Shown: positions 6,345-14,334, counted from the first letter of the stretch. The stretch is DNA of 16,130 bases from Thermodesulfatator sp. (GCA_027036915.1 JALWCD010000009.1:1-16130); one strand, 5' to 3'. Notes: generated by a model from the sequence alone, not told the origin. Numbers and translations are program-made.

Positions 6345-7703
6345 ATGTCGGGTCTTTTAATTGAGCGGCCTCTGCCTCATGGCGGGCGTCTGGTGGAACG
6401 GGTTATAGAGGATAAAAGAGTAGCCCGTAAGATCTGGAAGAGCTGCAATGCGGTCTATGAAATTAAGCCCACGCTTCATTATGAGACCGGGGTGCCGGTT
6501 CGGAACGTTTATCGGGAGATTATGTCCATATGTTATGGATTTTTCAGTCCCGTTGAGGGTTCCATGAAGCAGGCCGAGGTGGAGCGGGTGCTTAAGGAGC
6601 GTCGGCTCCTTAACGAGTGGATTTTCCCCTACCCTCTGGTCTTCGATATCAGCAAGGACGATCTCAATAAGCTGGGGGTTGAGGTCGGAGATCGTCTGGG
6701 GCTTACCCTGAAGGGGAAACCCTTTGCCATTCTGGACATTGAGGAGATTTATGAGATCGATCCTGAAGAGCTGGCCTATAAAACTTTTGGGGATCCTGAA
6801 ACCAATCCCGAGGTGGTGCAGCAGAAGTTTGATAAGAAACATCCCGGATGGGTGATCTACCGTAGTCATCAGCCTTATGTTCTGGCCGGGAAATACACCA
6901 TCATCAATCCTCCTAAGTTCAAGCCTCCGTTTGATCGGTTCTGGTTTCCGCCGCGCAAGTCCCGCGAGGAGTTCGAGAAGCGCGGCTGGCGTACGGTCAT
7001 CAATCACCAGACCCGGAATGTGCCTCACGTGGGGCACGAGTTTCTCATGAAGTGTGCGGCCTTTACGGGCGACGTGGAGCCCTGTCCTGGTATCCTGGTC
7101 AATGCCGTAATCGGAGTTAAGCGTCGCGGAGACTATCCTGACGAGGCCATTGTGGAGGCCCACGAGGCGGTAAACAAATATGGTTACATCAAGCCCGAGC
7201 GGCACCTGGTGAGCATCGTGCTCTGGGATATGCGTTACGGTAACCCCCTTGAGTCGCTGCTCCACGGTATCATCCGTCAGAATATGGGTTGTACTCATCA
7301 CATGTTCGGGCGTGACCATGCCGCGGTGGGCGAATACTACGACAAGTTCGCCACCCAGATCCTCTGGACCAAGGGGATTCCGAGCTTCGGATTCCCGGCT
7401 CCTCCCACCGATGTCCCTTACGGTCTTAAGATTCGGCCGCAAAATATGCGGGAGTTTTCTTATTGTCCCACCTGTAAGGAGATGGCGTATTCCGAGACCT
7501 GTGGACACAAGCGGGAGAAGCTCTCGGGAAGCTTTCTGCGGGGCATGGTGGCCGAGGGTGTGCAGCCGCCGAGCATTATTATGCGGCCCGAAGTTTACCG
7601 GGTGGTGGTCAAGTGGTGGAAACAGTTCGGTTATCCCTTCTGTAACGAAAAGTATGTGATCAACAAGGAAAAGGAGCTCGAGGTCGACTTGGAGGACCTT
7701 TAA
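6345..7703 (+). CDS. sat: Dissimilatory ATP sulfurylase (sulfate adenylyltransferase)
   Basis: Sat makes adenosine 5'-phosphosulfate (APS) and pyrophosphate from sulfate and ATP, the obligatory activation step before APS reductase; it can run backwards to conserve ATP in sulfur-oxidising or disproportionating metabolism. The 452-residue protein is of the homo-oligomeric archaeal/bacterial type. The nucleotide-binding motif is QTRNVPHVGHE (the QxRNPxHxxHE class), followed by GRDHAAVGEYYD. A C-terminal zinc site is visible as CPTCKEMAYSETCGH (about residue 375). The N-terminal PUA-like domain spans about 1-180. An in-frame GTG at 6342 exists, but the ATG at 6345 is 6 nt from AAGGAGG and is preferred. 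The gene is first in its transcription unit, followed 30 bp later by the small unknown gene. Confidence 0.97.
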   Translation: MSGLLIERPLPHGGRLVERVIEDKRVARKIWKSCNAVYEIKPTLHYETGVPVRNVYREIMSICYGFFSPVEGSMKQAEVERVLKERRLLNEWIFPYPLVFDISKDDLNKLGVEVGDRLGLTLKGKPFAILDIEEIYEIDPEELAYKTFGDPETNPEVVQQKFDKKHPGWVIYRSHQPYVLAGKYTIINPPKFKPPFDRFWFPPRKSREEFEKRGWRTVINHQTRNVPHVGHEFLMKCAAFTGDVEPCPGILVNAVIGVKRRGDYPDEAIVEAHEAVNKYGYIKPERHLVSIVLWDMRYGNPLESLLHGIIRQNMGCTHHMFGRDHAAVGEYYDKFATQILWTKGIPSFGFPAPPTDVPYGLKIRPQNMREFSYCPTCKEMAYSETCGHKREKLSGSFLRGMVAEGVQPPSIIMRPEVYRVVVKWWKQFGYPFCNEKYVINKEKELEVDLEDL

Positions 7704-7733
7704 AAAGATAAAAATCAGCTAGGAGGGAGAGAG

Positions 7734-8087
7734 ATGGCCTACTTTATGGTAGTGCTTTTGGATGACAATCGGATGGGCAAACTCAGAGGCACGGGCCTTG
7801 AGGAGCATATTAAATATATGTTTGGCGGTGAGCTGAGGCTCCTTGAGGTGGAGGTAACCGAGGAGTTGAAGGACAAGATCCTGGCCGAATTTGAGACCGC
7901 CCGGGTGGACTCCCGGGGAGCCATTACGGACGTACCGGTGGCCTTCATGCGGGAACTCTTTAATCAGGTGGTGGAAAAGAAGTCTCTCGGTCCGGAAGTA
8001 GTGGAGGGTGTGTTGGCCAAAATAAATGAAATTAAGGAGATGGCGGCCAAGGAGTCGGAGTATTTGCCTCCTCCGGACATAGAGTAA
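7734..8087 (+). CDS. Small conserved-looking protein of unknown function in the sat-apr cluster
   Basis: I assign no function. The 117-residue product is soluble, has no signal peptide, no membrane segment and no Cys, which excludes an Fe-S role. The N-terminus AYFMVVLLDDNR reads as a beta strand; then comes a glycine-bearing segment (GTGLEEHIKYMFGGELRLLEVEV), a helix rich in charged residues, the segment VDSRGAITDVPVAFMRELF, and a long C-terminal helix ending in an acidic, proline-rich tail (PPPDIE). The ATG has AGGAGGG 6 nt upstream, as strong as its neighbours. Position between sat and aprB is telling: I recall that Archaeoglobus fulgidus carries a similar-sized ORF2 between sat and aprBA, so this may be the same family, but I could not check. 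A structural or regulatory partner of Sat or APS reductase is a guess. Confidence 0.85.
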   Translation: MAYFMVVLLDDNRMGKLRGTGLEEHIKYMFGGELRLLEVEVTEELKDKILAEFETARVDSRGAITDVPVAFMRELFNQVVEKKSLGPEVVEGVLAKINEIKEMAAKESEYLPPPDIE

Positions 8088-8101
8088 AAGTGTGAAAAGG
8101 G

Positions 8102-8126
8102 CGGCCCGGTGAAGGAAGCCGGGCCG
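8102..8126 (+). repeat. GC-rich inverted repeat (RNA hairpin) after the small gene, without U-tract
   Basis: CGGCCCGG (8102-8109) pairs perfectly with CCGGGCCG (8119-8126) across a 9-nt loop. What follows is ATAAAAGG, not a T-run, so it is not a standard intrinsic terminator. It could slow polymerase, protect the 3' end of the sat transcript, or mark an RNA-processing boundary between sat and apr mRNAs. Confidence 0.6.
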
Positions 8127-8164
8127 ATAAAAGGTTAAATCTGGAAAATGAGGGAAATCGAGAG

Positions 8165-8193
8165 TTGAGAATTGCGGCATGATGGGCTATGAA
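8165..8193 (+). promoter_or_regulatory. Candidate promoter for aprBA
   Basis: TTGAGA (8165-8170), 17-nt spacer, TATGAA (8188-8193), in the 160-bp gap before aprB. Each hexamer deviates by one or two bases from consensus and the spacing is ideal. The start point would be near 8200. A 7-bp hairpin (8203-8220, GAGGUCC/GGGCCUC with one wobble) would then lie at the start of the leader, followed by A-rich sequence and the AAGGAGG site. Confidence 0.4.
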
Positions 8194-8247
8194 AGAGGCC
8201 GTGAGGTCCTTTGGGGCCTCAAAAAATAAAGCAAGGAGGTAGGGAGT

Positions 8248-8712
8248 ATGCCGAGCTATGTAAATCCTGAAAAGTGTGACGGATGCAAGGGTGGTGATCG
8301 GACGGTTTGCATGTACATCTGTCCCAATGACCTTATGATTCTGGATACCGAGAACATGAAGGCCTACAACCAGGAGCCGGATCAGTGCTGGGAGTGCTAT
8401 AGTTGTGTGAAGAGCTGTCCTCAGGGTGCCATTTCGGTGCGGCACTATGCGGACTTCTCGCCGCTCGGAGCGTCCTGTCAGCCCATGCGGGGTACCACGG
8501 ACATTATGTGGACCATCAAGTTCCGGAACGGGGTGGTGAAGCGCTTTAAGTTCCCCATTCGGACCACGCCCGAGGGCTCTGCGGATCCTACGGTGGGCAA
8601 GCCGGATCCGGATCTGAGCGCGCTGGGGGACAATCGTCTCTTTACGCAGGTGGCGGATGGTGTAACCCCGGCTACCCCCGAGAATCCGGTTTGCATTAAG
8701 TTTGCGGGTTAA
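8248..8712 (+). CDS. aprB: APS reductase beta subunit (two [4Fe-4S] clusters)
   Basis: AprB passes electrons to the FAD in AprA. The 154-residue protein has the expected cysteine pattern: Cys10, 13, 21 and 25 (with the inserted CDGCKGGDRTVCMYICP spacing) and Cys47, 50, 53 and 57 in CWECYSCVKSCP, binding two [4Fe-4S] clusters in the cytoplasm. Trp48 sits between the first cysteines of the second motif, as in A. fulgidus AprB where the equivalent Trp lies on the electron path to FAD. The C-terminal half (about 70-154) is the arm that wraps around AprA. The ATG has AAGGAGG about 9 nt upstream. aprA follows after 45 bp of AT-rich spacer. Neither aprB nor aprA uses TTA, CTA or TCA codons, a sign of strong codon selection. 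Confidence 0.98.
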   Translation: MPSYVNPEKCDGCKGGDRTVCMYICPNDLMILDTENMKAYNQEPDQCWECYSCVKSCPQGAISVRHYADFSPLGASCQPMRGTTDIMWTIKFRNGVVKRFKFPIRTTPEGSADPTVGKPDPDLSALGDNRLFTQVADGVTPATPENPVCIKFAG

Positions 8713-8757
8713 TTTGAAATGAAAATTTCTAGAAAAATTTAGAAAGGAGGGGAAATT

Positions 8758-10758
8758 ATGGGTCGGATTTGGTCTTACAATCCCGGTCTGGAGTGTGCCG
8801 AACCCGAAATCGTAGAAATGGAAACCGATATCCTTTTGGTGGGTGGTGGTATGGCCTGCTGTGGGGCGGCTGTGGAAGCCGTGCGCTGGGCCAAGCAGGC
8901 CGGTCTCAGGATTGTGTTGTGTGATAAGGCTGCTCTTGAGCGCTCCGGCGCGGTGGCCATGGGTCTTTCGGCCATCAACACTTATATCGGTGAGAACAAG
9001 CCCGATGACTATGTTCGGATGGTGCGTTGCGACCTCATGGGTATCATCCGGGAGGATCTTTCTTTCGACGTGGGACGTCACGTGGACGACACGGTGCACT
9101 GCTTTGAGGAGTGGGGGCTTCCCATCTGGAAGAAGACGGAGGACGGCAAGACCCTCGATGGTGCGGAGGCCAAGGCCAAGGGGCTTACCCTCAAGGGTGG
9201 AGCCAAGCCGGTGCGTTCCGGTCGCTGGCAGATCATGATCAACGGTGAGTCTTATAAGGTGATTGTGGCCGAGGCCGCCAAGAACGCCATGGACCAGATG
9301 GGTGAGAACGGAAAGATTCTTGAGCGGGTCTTCATCGTGCGGCCTCTCATGGACGCTAACGAGCCCAATCGCTGCTGCGGTGGTGTGGGCTTCTCGGTCC
9401 GTGAGAACAAGGTTTACATCATCAAGGCCAACGCCACCCTGATTGCCACCGGTGGTGCGGTGAACATCTTCCGTCCGCGTTCTCACGGTGAGGGTATGGG
9501 CCGGACCTGGTATCCGGTCTGGAACCCCGGTTCCGGTTATGCTATGGTCCTCATGAGCGGTGGAAAGCTCGTCCTCATGGAGAACCGTTTTGTGCCCGCC
9601 CGGTTTAAGGATGGATATGGTCCGGTGGGAGCCTGGTTCCTGCTCTTCAAGGCCCGGGCGACCAACGCCTTCGATGAGGACTACATTGCCAAGCATAAGG
9701 ACGAGCTCAAGAAGTTCGCGCCTTATAGCGAGGCCTCCGTGGTGGGGACCTGTCTCCGTAACCATGCCATGCTGATTGAGATGAAAGAAGGCCGCGGGCC
9801 GATCTTCATGCACACCGAGTGGGCCTTGCAGGAAGCCATGAAGACCATGGACAAGAAGGAGTTCAAGAAGCTTGAGGCTGAGGCTTGGGAGGACTTCCTT
9901 GACATGTGTGTGACCCAGGCCGGTCTCTGGGCCTGCTTGAACATTGAGCCGGAGAAGAAGCCCTCCGAGATCATGCCCACCGAGCCCTACTTCCTGGGTT
10001 CGCACGCCGGTTGCGCCGGGGCCTGGTGCTGCGGTCCGGATGAGGACTGGGTGCCCGAGGAGTACAAGGAGCCCTGGAAGGAGATCGGGCTTTACAACCG
10101 GATGACCACGGTGAAGGGTATGTTCTGCGCTGGAGACACCGTGGGGGCCTGCGGGCATAAGTTCTCTTCCGGTTCCCACGTGGAGGGTCGTATTGCGGCC
10201 AAGGCTATGGTGAAGTTCTGTCTGGATCATAAGGACTTCAAGCCCACTCCGAAAGAGAGCCCCGAAGAGCTCAAGAAGGAGATCTACGGGCCGTGGTATC
10301 GTTTCCAGGAGTTCAAGAATGCCACCACGGTCTACGAGGTGAACCCCAATTATCTCCTGCCGCGGCAGATTCAGAACCGGCTCATGAAGATCATGGACGA
10401 ATATGTGGCCGGAACCTCCACCTACTATCAGACCAACAAGATCATGCTTGAGACCGGGCTCGAGCTTATTACCATGCTCAAGGAGGATATGCAGAAGGCT
10501 GCGGCCCGGGATCTGCACGAGCTCATGCGGGCCTGGGAGAACATTCACCGGGTATGGACCGCGGAGGCGCACCTGCGGCATATCCTCTTCCGTGAGGAGA
10601 CCCGTTACCCCGGTTACTACTATCGGGCCGACTTCCCGGATCTCGACGATCAGAACTGGCGCTGCTTCACCCTCTCCAGTGTGGATCCCGAGACCGGGGA
10701 GTGGAAGATGGAGAAGTTCCCCTACATCCAGATCATCCCCGATCCGCTGGGTCCGTAA
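8758..10758 (+). CDS. aprA: APS reductase alpha subunit (FAD, catalytic)
   Basis: AprA carries FAD and reduces APS to sulfite plus AMP through an FAD-sulfite adduct; it forms a cytoplasmic heterodimer with AprB. The 666-residue length fits bacterial AprA. Visible elements: dinucleotide-binding GGGMACCGAA (29-38), ERSGAVAMGLSAINTY (61-76) with Asn74 at the same number as the A. fulgidus active-site Asn, FRPRSHGEGMGRTWYP (238-253), ENRFVPARFKDGYGP (from 275) which supplies substrate-binding Arg, the Cys-rich GCAGAWCCGPDEDW, and the FAD-closing AGDTVGACGHKFSSGSH. The C-terminal domain ends in PYIQIIPDPLGP. The start has AAGGAGGGG about 8 nt upstream. Codon use is strongly biased (many GGT, ACC, CTC), implying very high expression. 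A terminator follows 16 bp after the stop. Confidence 0.98.
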   Translation: MGRIWSYNPGLECAEPEIVEMETDILLVGGGMACCGAAVEAVRWAKQAGLRIVLCDKAALERSGAVAMGLSAINTYIGENKPDDYVRMVRCDLMGIIREDLSFDVGRHVDDTVHCFEEWGLPIWKKTEDGKTLDGAEAKAKGLTLKGGAKPVRSGRWQIMINGESYKVIVAEAAKNAMDQMGENGKILERVFIVRPLMDANEPNRCCGGVGFSVRENKVYIIKANATLIATGGAVNIFRPRSHGEGMGRTWYPVWNPGSGYAMVLMSGGKLVLMENRFVPARFKDGYGPVGAWFLLFKARATNAFDEDYIAKHKDELKKFAPYSEASVVGTCLRNHAMLIEMKEGRGPIFMHTEWALQEAMKTMDKKEFKKLEAEAWEDFLDMCVTQAGLWACLNIEPEKKPSEIMPTEPYFLGSHAGCAGAWCCGPDEDWVPEEYKEPWKEIGLYNRMTTVKGMFCAGDTVGACGHKFSSGSHVEGRIAAKAMVKFCLDHKDFKPTPKESPEELKKEIYGPWYRFQEFKNATTVYEVNPNYLLPRQIQNRLMKIMDEYVAGTSTYYQTNKIMLETGLELITMLKEDMQKAAARDLHELMRAWENIHRVWTAEAHLRHILFREETRYPGYYYRADFPDLDDQNWRCFTLSSVDPETGEWKMEKFPYIQIIPDPLGP

Positions 10759-10774
10759 TCGAGAGAGGTCTTGC

Positions 10775-10802
10775 GAGGGGGCCGCAAGGCCCCCTCTTTT
10801 TT
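10775..10802 (+). terminator. Strong intrinsic terminator after aprA
   Basis: GAGGGGGCC (10775-10783), GCAA tetraloop, GGCCCCCTC (10788-10796), then six T (10797-10802). It is a perfect 9-bp GC-rich stem with a GNRA loop and U-tract, the textbook form. It should separate the apr transcript from qmoABC, or set a lower level of read-through into qmo. Confidence 0.92.
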
Positions 10803-10852
10803 GCTTCTTGGTTTGGGCGGGAGGCCGAGTCGGGCCTTCGGCACAAGCCAAG

Positions 10853-10865
10853 GGTTTATAAAACC
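10853..10865 (+). promoter_or_regulatory. Perfect dyad before qmoA, TATAAA within it
   Basis: GGTTT-ATA-AAACC (10853-10865) is a perfect symmetry ending next to the GGGAGGAGG ribosome binding site of qmoA. It contains TATAAA, which resembles a -10, but no convincing -35 lies 16-18 nt upstream, and its start point would fall within the ribosome binding site. It may be an operator or chance. Confidence 0.25.
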
Positions 10866-10879
10866 GGGAGGAGGCGGTT

Positions 10880-12124
10880 ATGGCTTACGATAAGATTTTG
10901 GTGGTAGGCGGAGGTATAAGCGGCATCACGGCGGCCGTGGAGGCGGCCGAAATGGAATACGATGTTTATCTGGTGGAAAAGGAGCCCTCTCTGGGAGGTC
11001 GGGTGGCGCAGTTGCGTTATTATTTTCCCAAACTCTGTCCTCCTACCTGTGGTCTGGAAATGAACTATCGCCGGATCAAGACCAATCCTCGCATTACGGT
11101 TTATACCATGGCCACCGTGAAAAATATTTCCGGTGGTCCGGGAAATTATAAGGTTACGGTGGAGATCGCTCCGCGGTATGTGAACGAGAACTGTACGGCC
11201 TGCGGGGAGTGCGAAAAGGTTTGTCAGGGAGAGAGGGAAAACACCTTTGATTTCGGTCTTTCGAAGACCAAGGCCATCTATCTTCCTCATCCCATGGCGT
11301 ATCCCCTGCGTTATGTGCTGGACAAATCGGCCCTGGCTGAAGGGGATCTTGAGCGAATAAAAGAGGCCTGTAAATACAACGCTATCGATCCTGATATGCA
11401 GCCTCAGACGGTGGAGCTTGAGGTGGGGGCCATCATCTGGGCCACGGGATGGAAACCTTACGACGCCAGAAAGCTAGACAACCTGGGTTATGGGCGTTTC
11501 GAGAACGTGATCACCAACATGGAGATGGAAAGGCTGGCCTCGCCCACCGGACCCACGGGCGGCAGGATCCTGCGACCTTCGGATCAGGCGGAGCCCAAGA
11601 CGGTGGCCTTCGTGCAGTGTGCGGGTTCCCGGGATGAAAACCATCTCCCCTACTGTTCCTACATCTGTTGTCTGGCCTCCCTCAAGCAGAGTCTTTACCT
11701 GGCGGAGCAGAACCAGGAGACCGAGATTTATTTCTTCTATATTGATATTCGAACTCCCGGCCGCTATGAAAAGTTCCTGCGTCGGGCGCAGGAGGAGGCC
11801 CGTATCAATTTTATCAAGGGCAAGGTGGCCAAGATAGAAGAGGATCCAGAGACCAAGGATCTGATCGTGACGGCGGAGGATACCCTTTCCGGGAAGAAGG
11901 TGAGTCAGCGGGTGAACATGGTGGTGCTGGCGGTGGGTATGCAGCCCTCGCTGGCCGGGGAGACTCTGCCCGCGGGGGTTTCGGTGGACGAAAATGGTTT
12001 CGTGCAGATTTCCGAAGGGATGTATGCCTGCGGCTGTGCCCGGCTTCCGCTTGATGTCATGACTTCTAACGAGACGGCTACGGCCGCCGCTCTCAAAGCC
12101 ATACAGACCATTGTAAGGGGGTAA
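10880..12124 (+). CDS. qmoA: QmoA, HdrA-like FAD/Fe-S subunit of the quinone-interacting oxidoreductase
   Basis: QmoA is one of two soluble HdrA-like flavoproteins of the Qmo complex, which links menaquinone with APS reductase. The 414-residue protein starts with a dinucleotide fold (ILVVGGGISGITAA, GVEKEPSLGGR-type strand at 31-41), then the PKLCPPTCGLEMNY segment, one clear [4Fe-4S] motif CTACGECEKVC (Cys105, 108, 111, 115), and the HdrA hallmark FVQCAGSRDENHLPYC followed by ICC. Where HdrA proteins often carry a second ferredoxin-like motif, only one Cys remains (Cys164 in EACKYNAID), so a second classic cluster is unlikely. The ending CGCARLPLDVMTSNETA closes the FAD site. No membrane segment. 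A GGGAGGAGG precedes the ATG; qmoB starts 3 bp after the stop. Confidence 0.96.
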   Translation: MAYDKILVVGGGISGITAAVEAAEMEYDVYLVEKEPSLGGRVAQLRYYFPKLCPPTCGLEMNYRRIKTNPRITVYTMATVKNISGGPGNYKVTVEIAPRYVNENCTACGECEKVCQGERENTFDFGLSKTKAIYLPHPMAYPLRYVLDKSALAEGDLERIKEACKYNAIDPDMQPQTVELEVGAIIWATGWKPYDARKLDNLGYGRFENVITNMEMERLASPTGPTGGRILRPSDQAEPKTVAFVQCAGSRDENHLPYCSYICCLASLKQSLYLAEQNQETEIYFFYIDIRTPGRYEKFLRRAQEEARINFIKGKVAKIEEDPETKDLIVTAEDTLSGKKVSQRVNMVVLAVGMQPSLAGETLPAGVSVDENGFVQISEGMYACGCARLPLDVMTSNETATAAALKAIQTIVRG

Positions 12125-12127
12125 TCC

Positions 12128-14323
12128 ATGAAGATCGGCGCCTTTATCTGCACCTCTTGTAATATTGGAGATAGGCTTGAGGTAGGGGATCTGGAGGCTG
12201 CGGCCCAGGATCAGGGGGCCCAGTTTGTGGCCTCCCGGGAGTTTCTCTGCAGCAAAGAGGGTTGCCAGTTTATTAGCGAGGCCATCCAGAACGAGGGACT
12301 TGAGGCCGTGGCCATCTGTGCCTGTTCCCCACGGGTCAATTATGACGTCTTCAACTTCGGCAAGGTGGCCGTAGAGAGGGTCAATCTTCGGGAAGGTGTG
12401 GTCTGGAGCCGTTTTCCGGTCCCGGGTGAGGGCGAGGAGTCCGTGGACGATAGCAAAGAAGTGGCCGAGGGGGTGACCTTCAAGGATGAGCTCATGTCCC
12501 TGGCCAAGGATTATATCCGGATGGGGGTGGCCAAGCTCCAGAGTTACAAGCATCCGGAGCCTTACAAACCGGAGGAAGAGATTTCCAAGACCGTGCTGGT
12601 GATCGGAGGCGGTGTGGCCGGAATGACGGCGGCCCTGGAGGTGGCCAAGGCCGGTCACCCGGCCATCATCGTGGAGAAGGAGAAGGAGCTCGGGGGTTTT
12701 GCGGCCAGGATGAAGGCCCAGGTCAAAGCCGAGCCGCCTTTTGACGGTCTTTCCGAGCCGGTGGTGGGTAAACTCATCTCCGAGGTTCAGGGCCACGAGA
12801 ACATCACGGTCCATACCGGAGCCCAGGTCACGAGCATCAAGGGGGCGCCGGGGCTCTTTACAGTTACGATCAAGAAGGGCGGGAACGAGGAAGAGGTCAA
12901 AGTAGGGGCCATTGTAGTGGCCGCGGGCTGGAAGCCCTACGACGCCTCCAAGCTTGAGGATCTCGGCTACGGGAAGTTCGCCAACGTGGTGACCAACGTG
13001 GAATTCGAGGAGATGGCCGCCCGGGGAGAAATCAGGAAGAAGGATGGTTCCCCGGTGAAGAGTGTGCTTTTCGTGCAGTGTGCCGGGCAGCGGGACGAGA
13101 ATCACCTGCCCTATTGTTCCTCGGTCTGCTGTATGGTTTCCCTCAAACAGGCCAAGTATTTGCGGGAGACGGATCCGGAGGCCAAGGCCTATATCGTTTA
13201 TAAAGACATGCGTACGGTGGGTATCTACGAGAATTTTTACAAGAACATGCAGAACGATCCCGGGATCTTTCTCACCAAGGGGGAGATCAAGGAAATTGCC
13301 GAGGAAGGCGACCGACTGGTGGTGAAGGTGGATCAGACCCTTTTTGGAGAGGAAGTGGAGATTCCGGTGGATATGGTGGTGCTTGCCACGGGTATGGTCC
13401 CGGCCACGGCCGAGGATCCCATCATTCCTCTGGAGTACCGGCAGGGGCATGGTTTTCCGGAGCTGGAACTCTTTTACGGTTTTGCGGACTCCAACTATAT
13501 CTGCTTCCCTTACGAGACCCGCCGGACGGGCATTTACGCCGCCGGGGCGGTGCATCAGCCCATGACCATCTTTCAGGCCATGGAGGATGCCACCGGGGCG
13601 GCGCTTAAGGCCCTTCAGTGTCTCAAGGCCATTGAGATGGGACATGCCGTGCACCCGCGGACCTGGGACTTCGCCTATCCGGAGTGGGACCTCAAGATGT
13701 GCACCCAGTGTAAACGTTGTACCGAGGAGTGTCCCTTCGGAGCTCTGGATGAGACGGAGGATGGAACGCCCATGCCCAATCCCACCCGTTGCCGTCGGTG
13801 CGGAACCTGTTTCGGGGCCTGTCCGCAGCGAATCATCAACTTCAAGGACTACAGCATCGATATGGTCACCCAGATGATCAAGGCCTGCGAGATGCCGGAG
13901 CCGGACTATGGACTTTATCGGGTGCTGGCCCTGGTGTGCGAGAACGACGCTTATCCGGCCCTGGATATGGCGGCTTACCGGCGTTTGAACCTTCCGGTGG
14001 CCTTTCGGGTGATTCCGGTGCGGTGCTTGGGGGCGGTGAATGTTTCTTTTGTGAAGGACGCCATGAGTAAAGGTTTCGACGGGGTGTTGCTGCTGGGGTG
14101 CAAATTCGGAGAGAATTATCAGTGTCACTTTATCAAAGGGAGTGAGCTGGCCAACCGGCGGATGGAGAACGTGGCCGAGACCCTCCAGCAGCTGGCTCTG
14201 GAGACCGAACGGGTGACGTTAGAGATCGTGGCCATTGACGAGGTGGAGAGGTTGCCCCAGATTATGGGTAAGTTCGTGGAGTTTCTCCAGGAATACGGAG
14301 AAAGCCCATTTAAGGGATGGTAA
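12128..14323 (+). CDS. qmoB: QmoB, HdrA-like flavoprotein with two [4Fe-4S] motifs and a C-terminal MvhD domain
   Basis: QmoB is the larger flavoprotein of the Qmo complex (731 residues). Order: an N-terminal Cys-containing domain (FICTSCN at 6-12, SREFLCSKEGCQF, ICACSP); an FAD domain beginning VLVIGGGVAGMTAALE (about residue 155); the HdrA hallmark FVQCAGQRDENHLPYC with VCC; two ferredoxin motifs CTQCKRCTEECP and CRRCGTCFGACP (about 525-565); and an MvhD-like C-terminal domain (about 595-731) with LVCEND, PVRCLGAVN and LLLGCKFGENYQC. MvhD in methanogens links hydrogenase to heterodisulfide reductase, so this domain is the likely contact for an external electron partner, possibly AprBA. It is a clear paralogue of QmoA over about 250 residues. 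The ribosome binding site is a G-run overlapping the end of qmoA; qmoC starts 12 nt after the stop. Confidence 0.97.
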   Translation: MKIGAFICTSCNIGDRLEVGDLEAAAQDQGAQFVASREFLCSKEGCQFISEAIQNEGLEAVAICACSPRVNYDVFNFGKVAVERVNLREGVVWSRFPVPGEGEESVDDSKEVAEGVTFKDELMSLAKDYIRMGVAKLQSYKHPEPYKPEEEISKTVLVIGGGVAGMTAALEVAKAGHPAIIVEKEKELGGFAARMKAQVKAEPPFDGLSEPVVGKLISEVQGHENITVHTGAQVTSIKGAPGLFTVTIKKGGNEEEVKVGAIVVAAGWKPYDASKLEDLGYGKFANVVTNVEFEEMAARGEIRKKDGSPVKSVLFVQCAGQRDENHLPYCSSVCCMVSLKQAKYLRETDPEAKAYIVYKDMRTVGIYENFYKNMQNDPGIFLTKGEIKEIAEEGDRLVVKVDQTLFGEEVEIPVDMVVLATGMVPATAEDPIIPLEYRQGHGFPELELFYGFADSNYICFPYETRRTGIYAAGAVHQPMTIFQAMEDATGAALKALQCLKAIEMGHAVHPRTWDFAYPEWDLKMCTQCKRCTEECPFGALDETEDGTPMPNPTRCRRCGTCFGACPQRIINFKDYSIDMVTQMIKACEMPEPDYGLYRVLALVCENDAYPALDMAAYRRLNLPVAFRVIPVRCLGAVNVSFVKDAMSKGFDGVLLLGCKFGENYQCHFIKGSELANRRMENVAETLQQLALETERVTLEIVAIDEVERLPQIMGKFVEFLQEYGESPFKGW

Positions 14324-14334
14324 GGAGGTAGGAT

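Noticed and set aside
6357..7508. Minus-strand open frame of 383 codons opposite sat
   Set aside because: Mirrored register of sat, no domain, no promoter or ribosome binding site seen.
8203..8220. Hairpin before aprB considered as a terminator
   Set aside because: It is followed by A residues and the aprB ribosome binding site, not by a T-run, and the opposite strand has no U-tract either.
8032..10851. Minus-strand open frame of 939 codons opposite aprB and aprA
   Set aside because: It is in exact mirrored codon register with aprB/aprA, crosses their intergenic spacer, has a low-complexity His/Leu/Gly-rich composition typical of antisense translation, and has no recognisable domain. The sense genes are certain.
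11474..14128. Minus-strand open frame of 884 codons opposite qmoA and qmoB
   Set aside because: Mirrored register of qmoAB, ending exactly at a rare CTA codon of qmoA; an artefact of codon bias.
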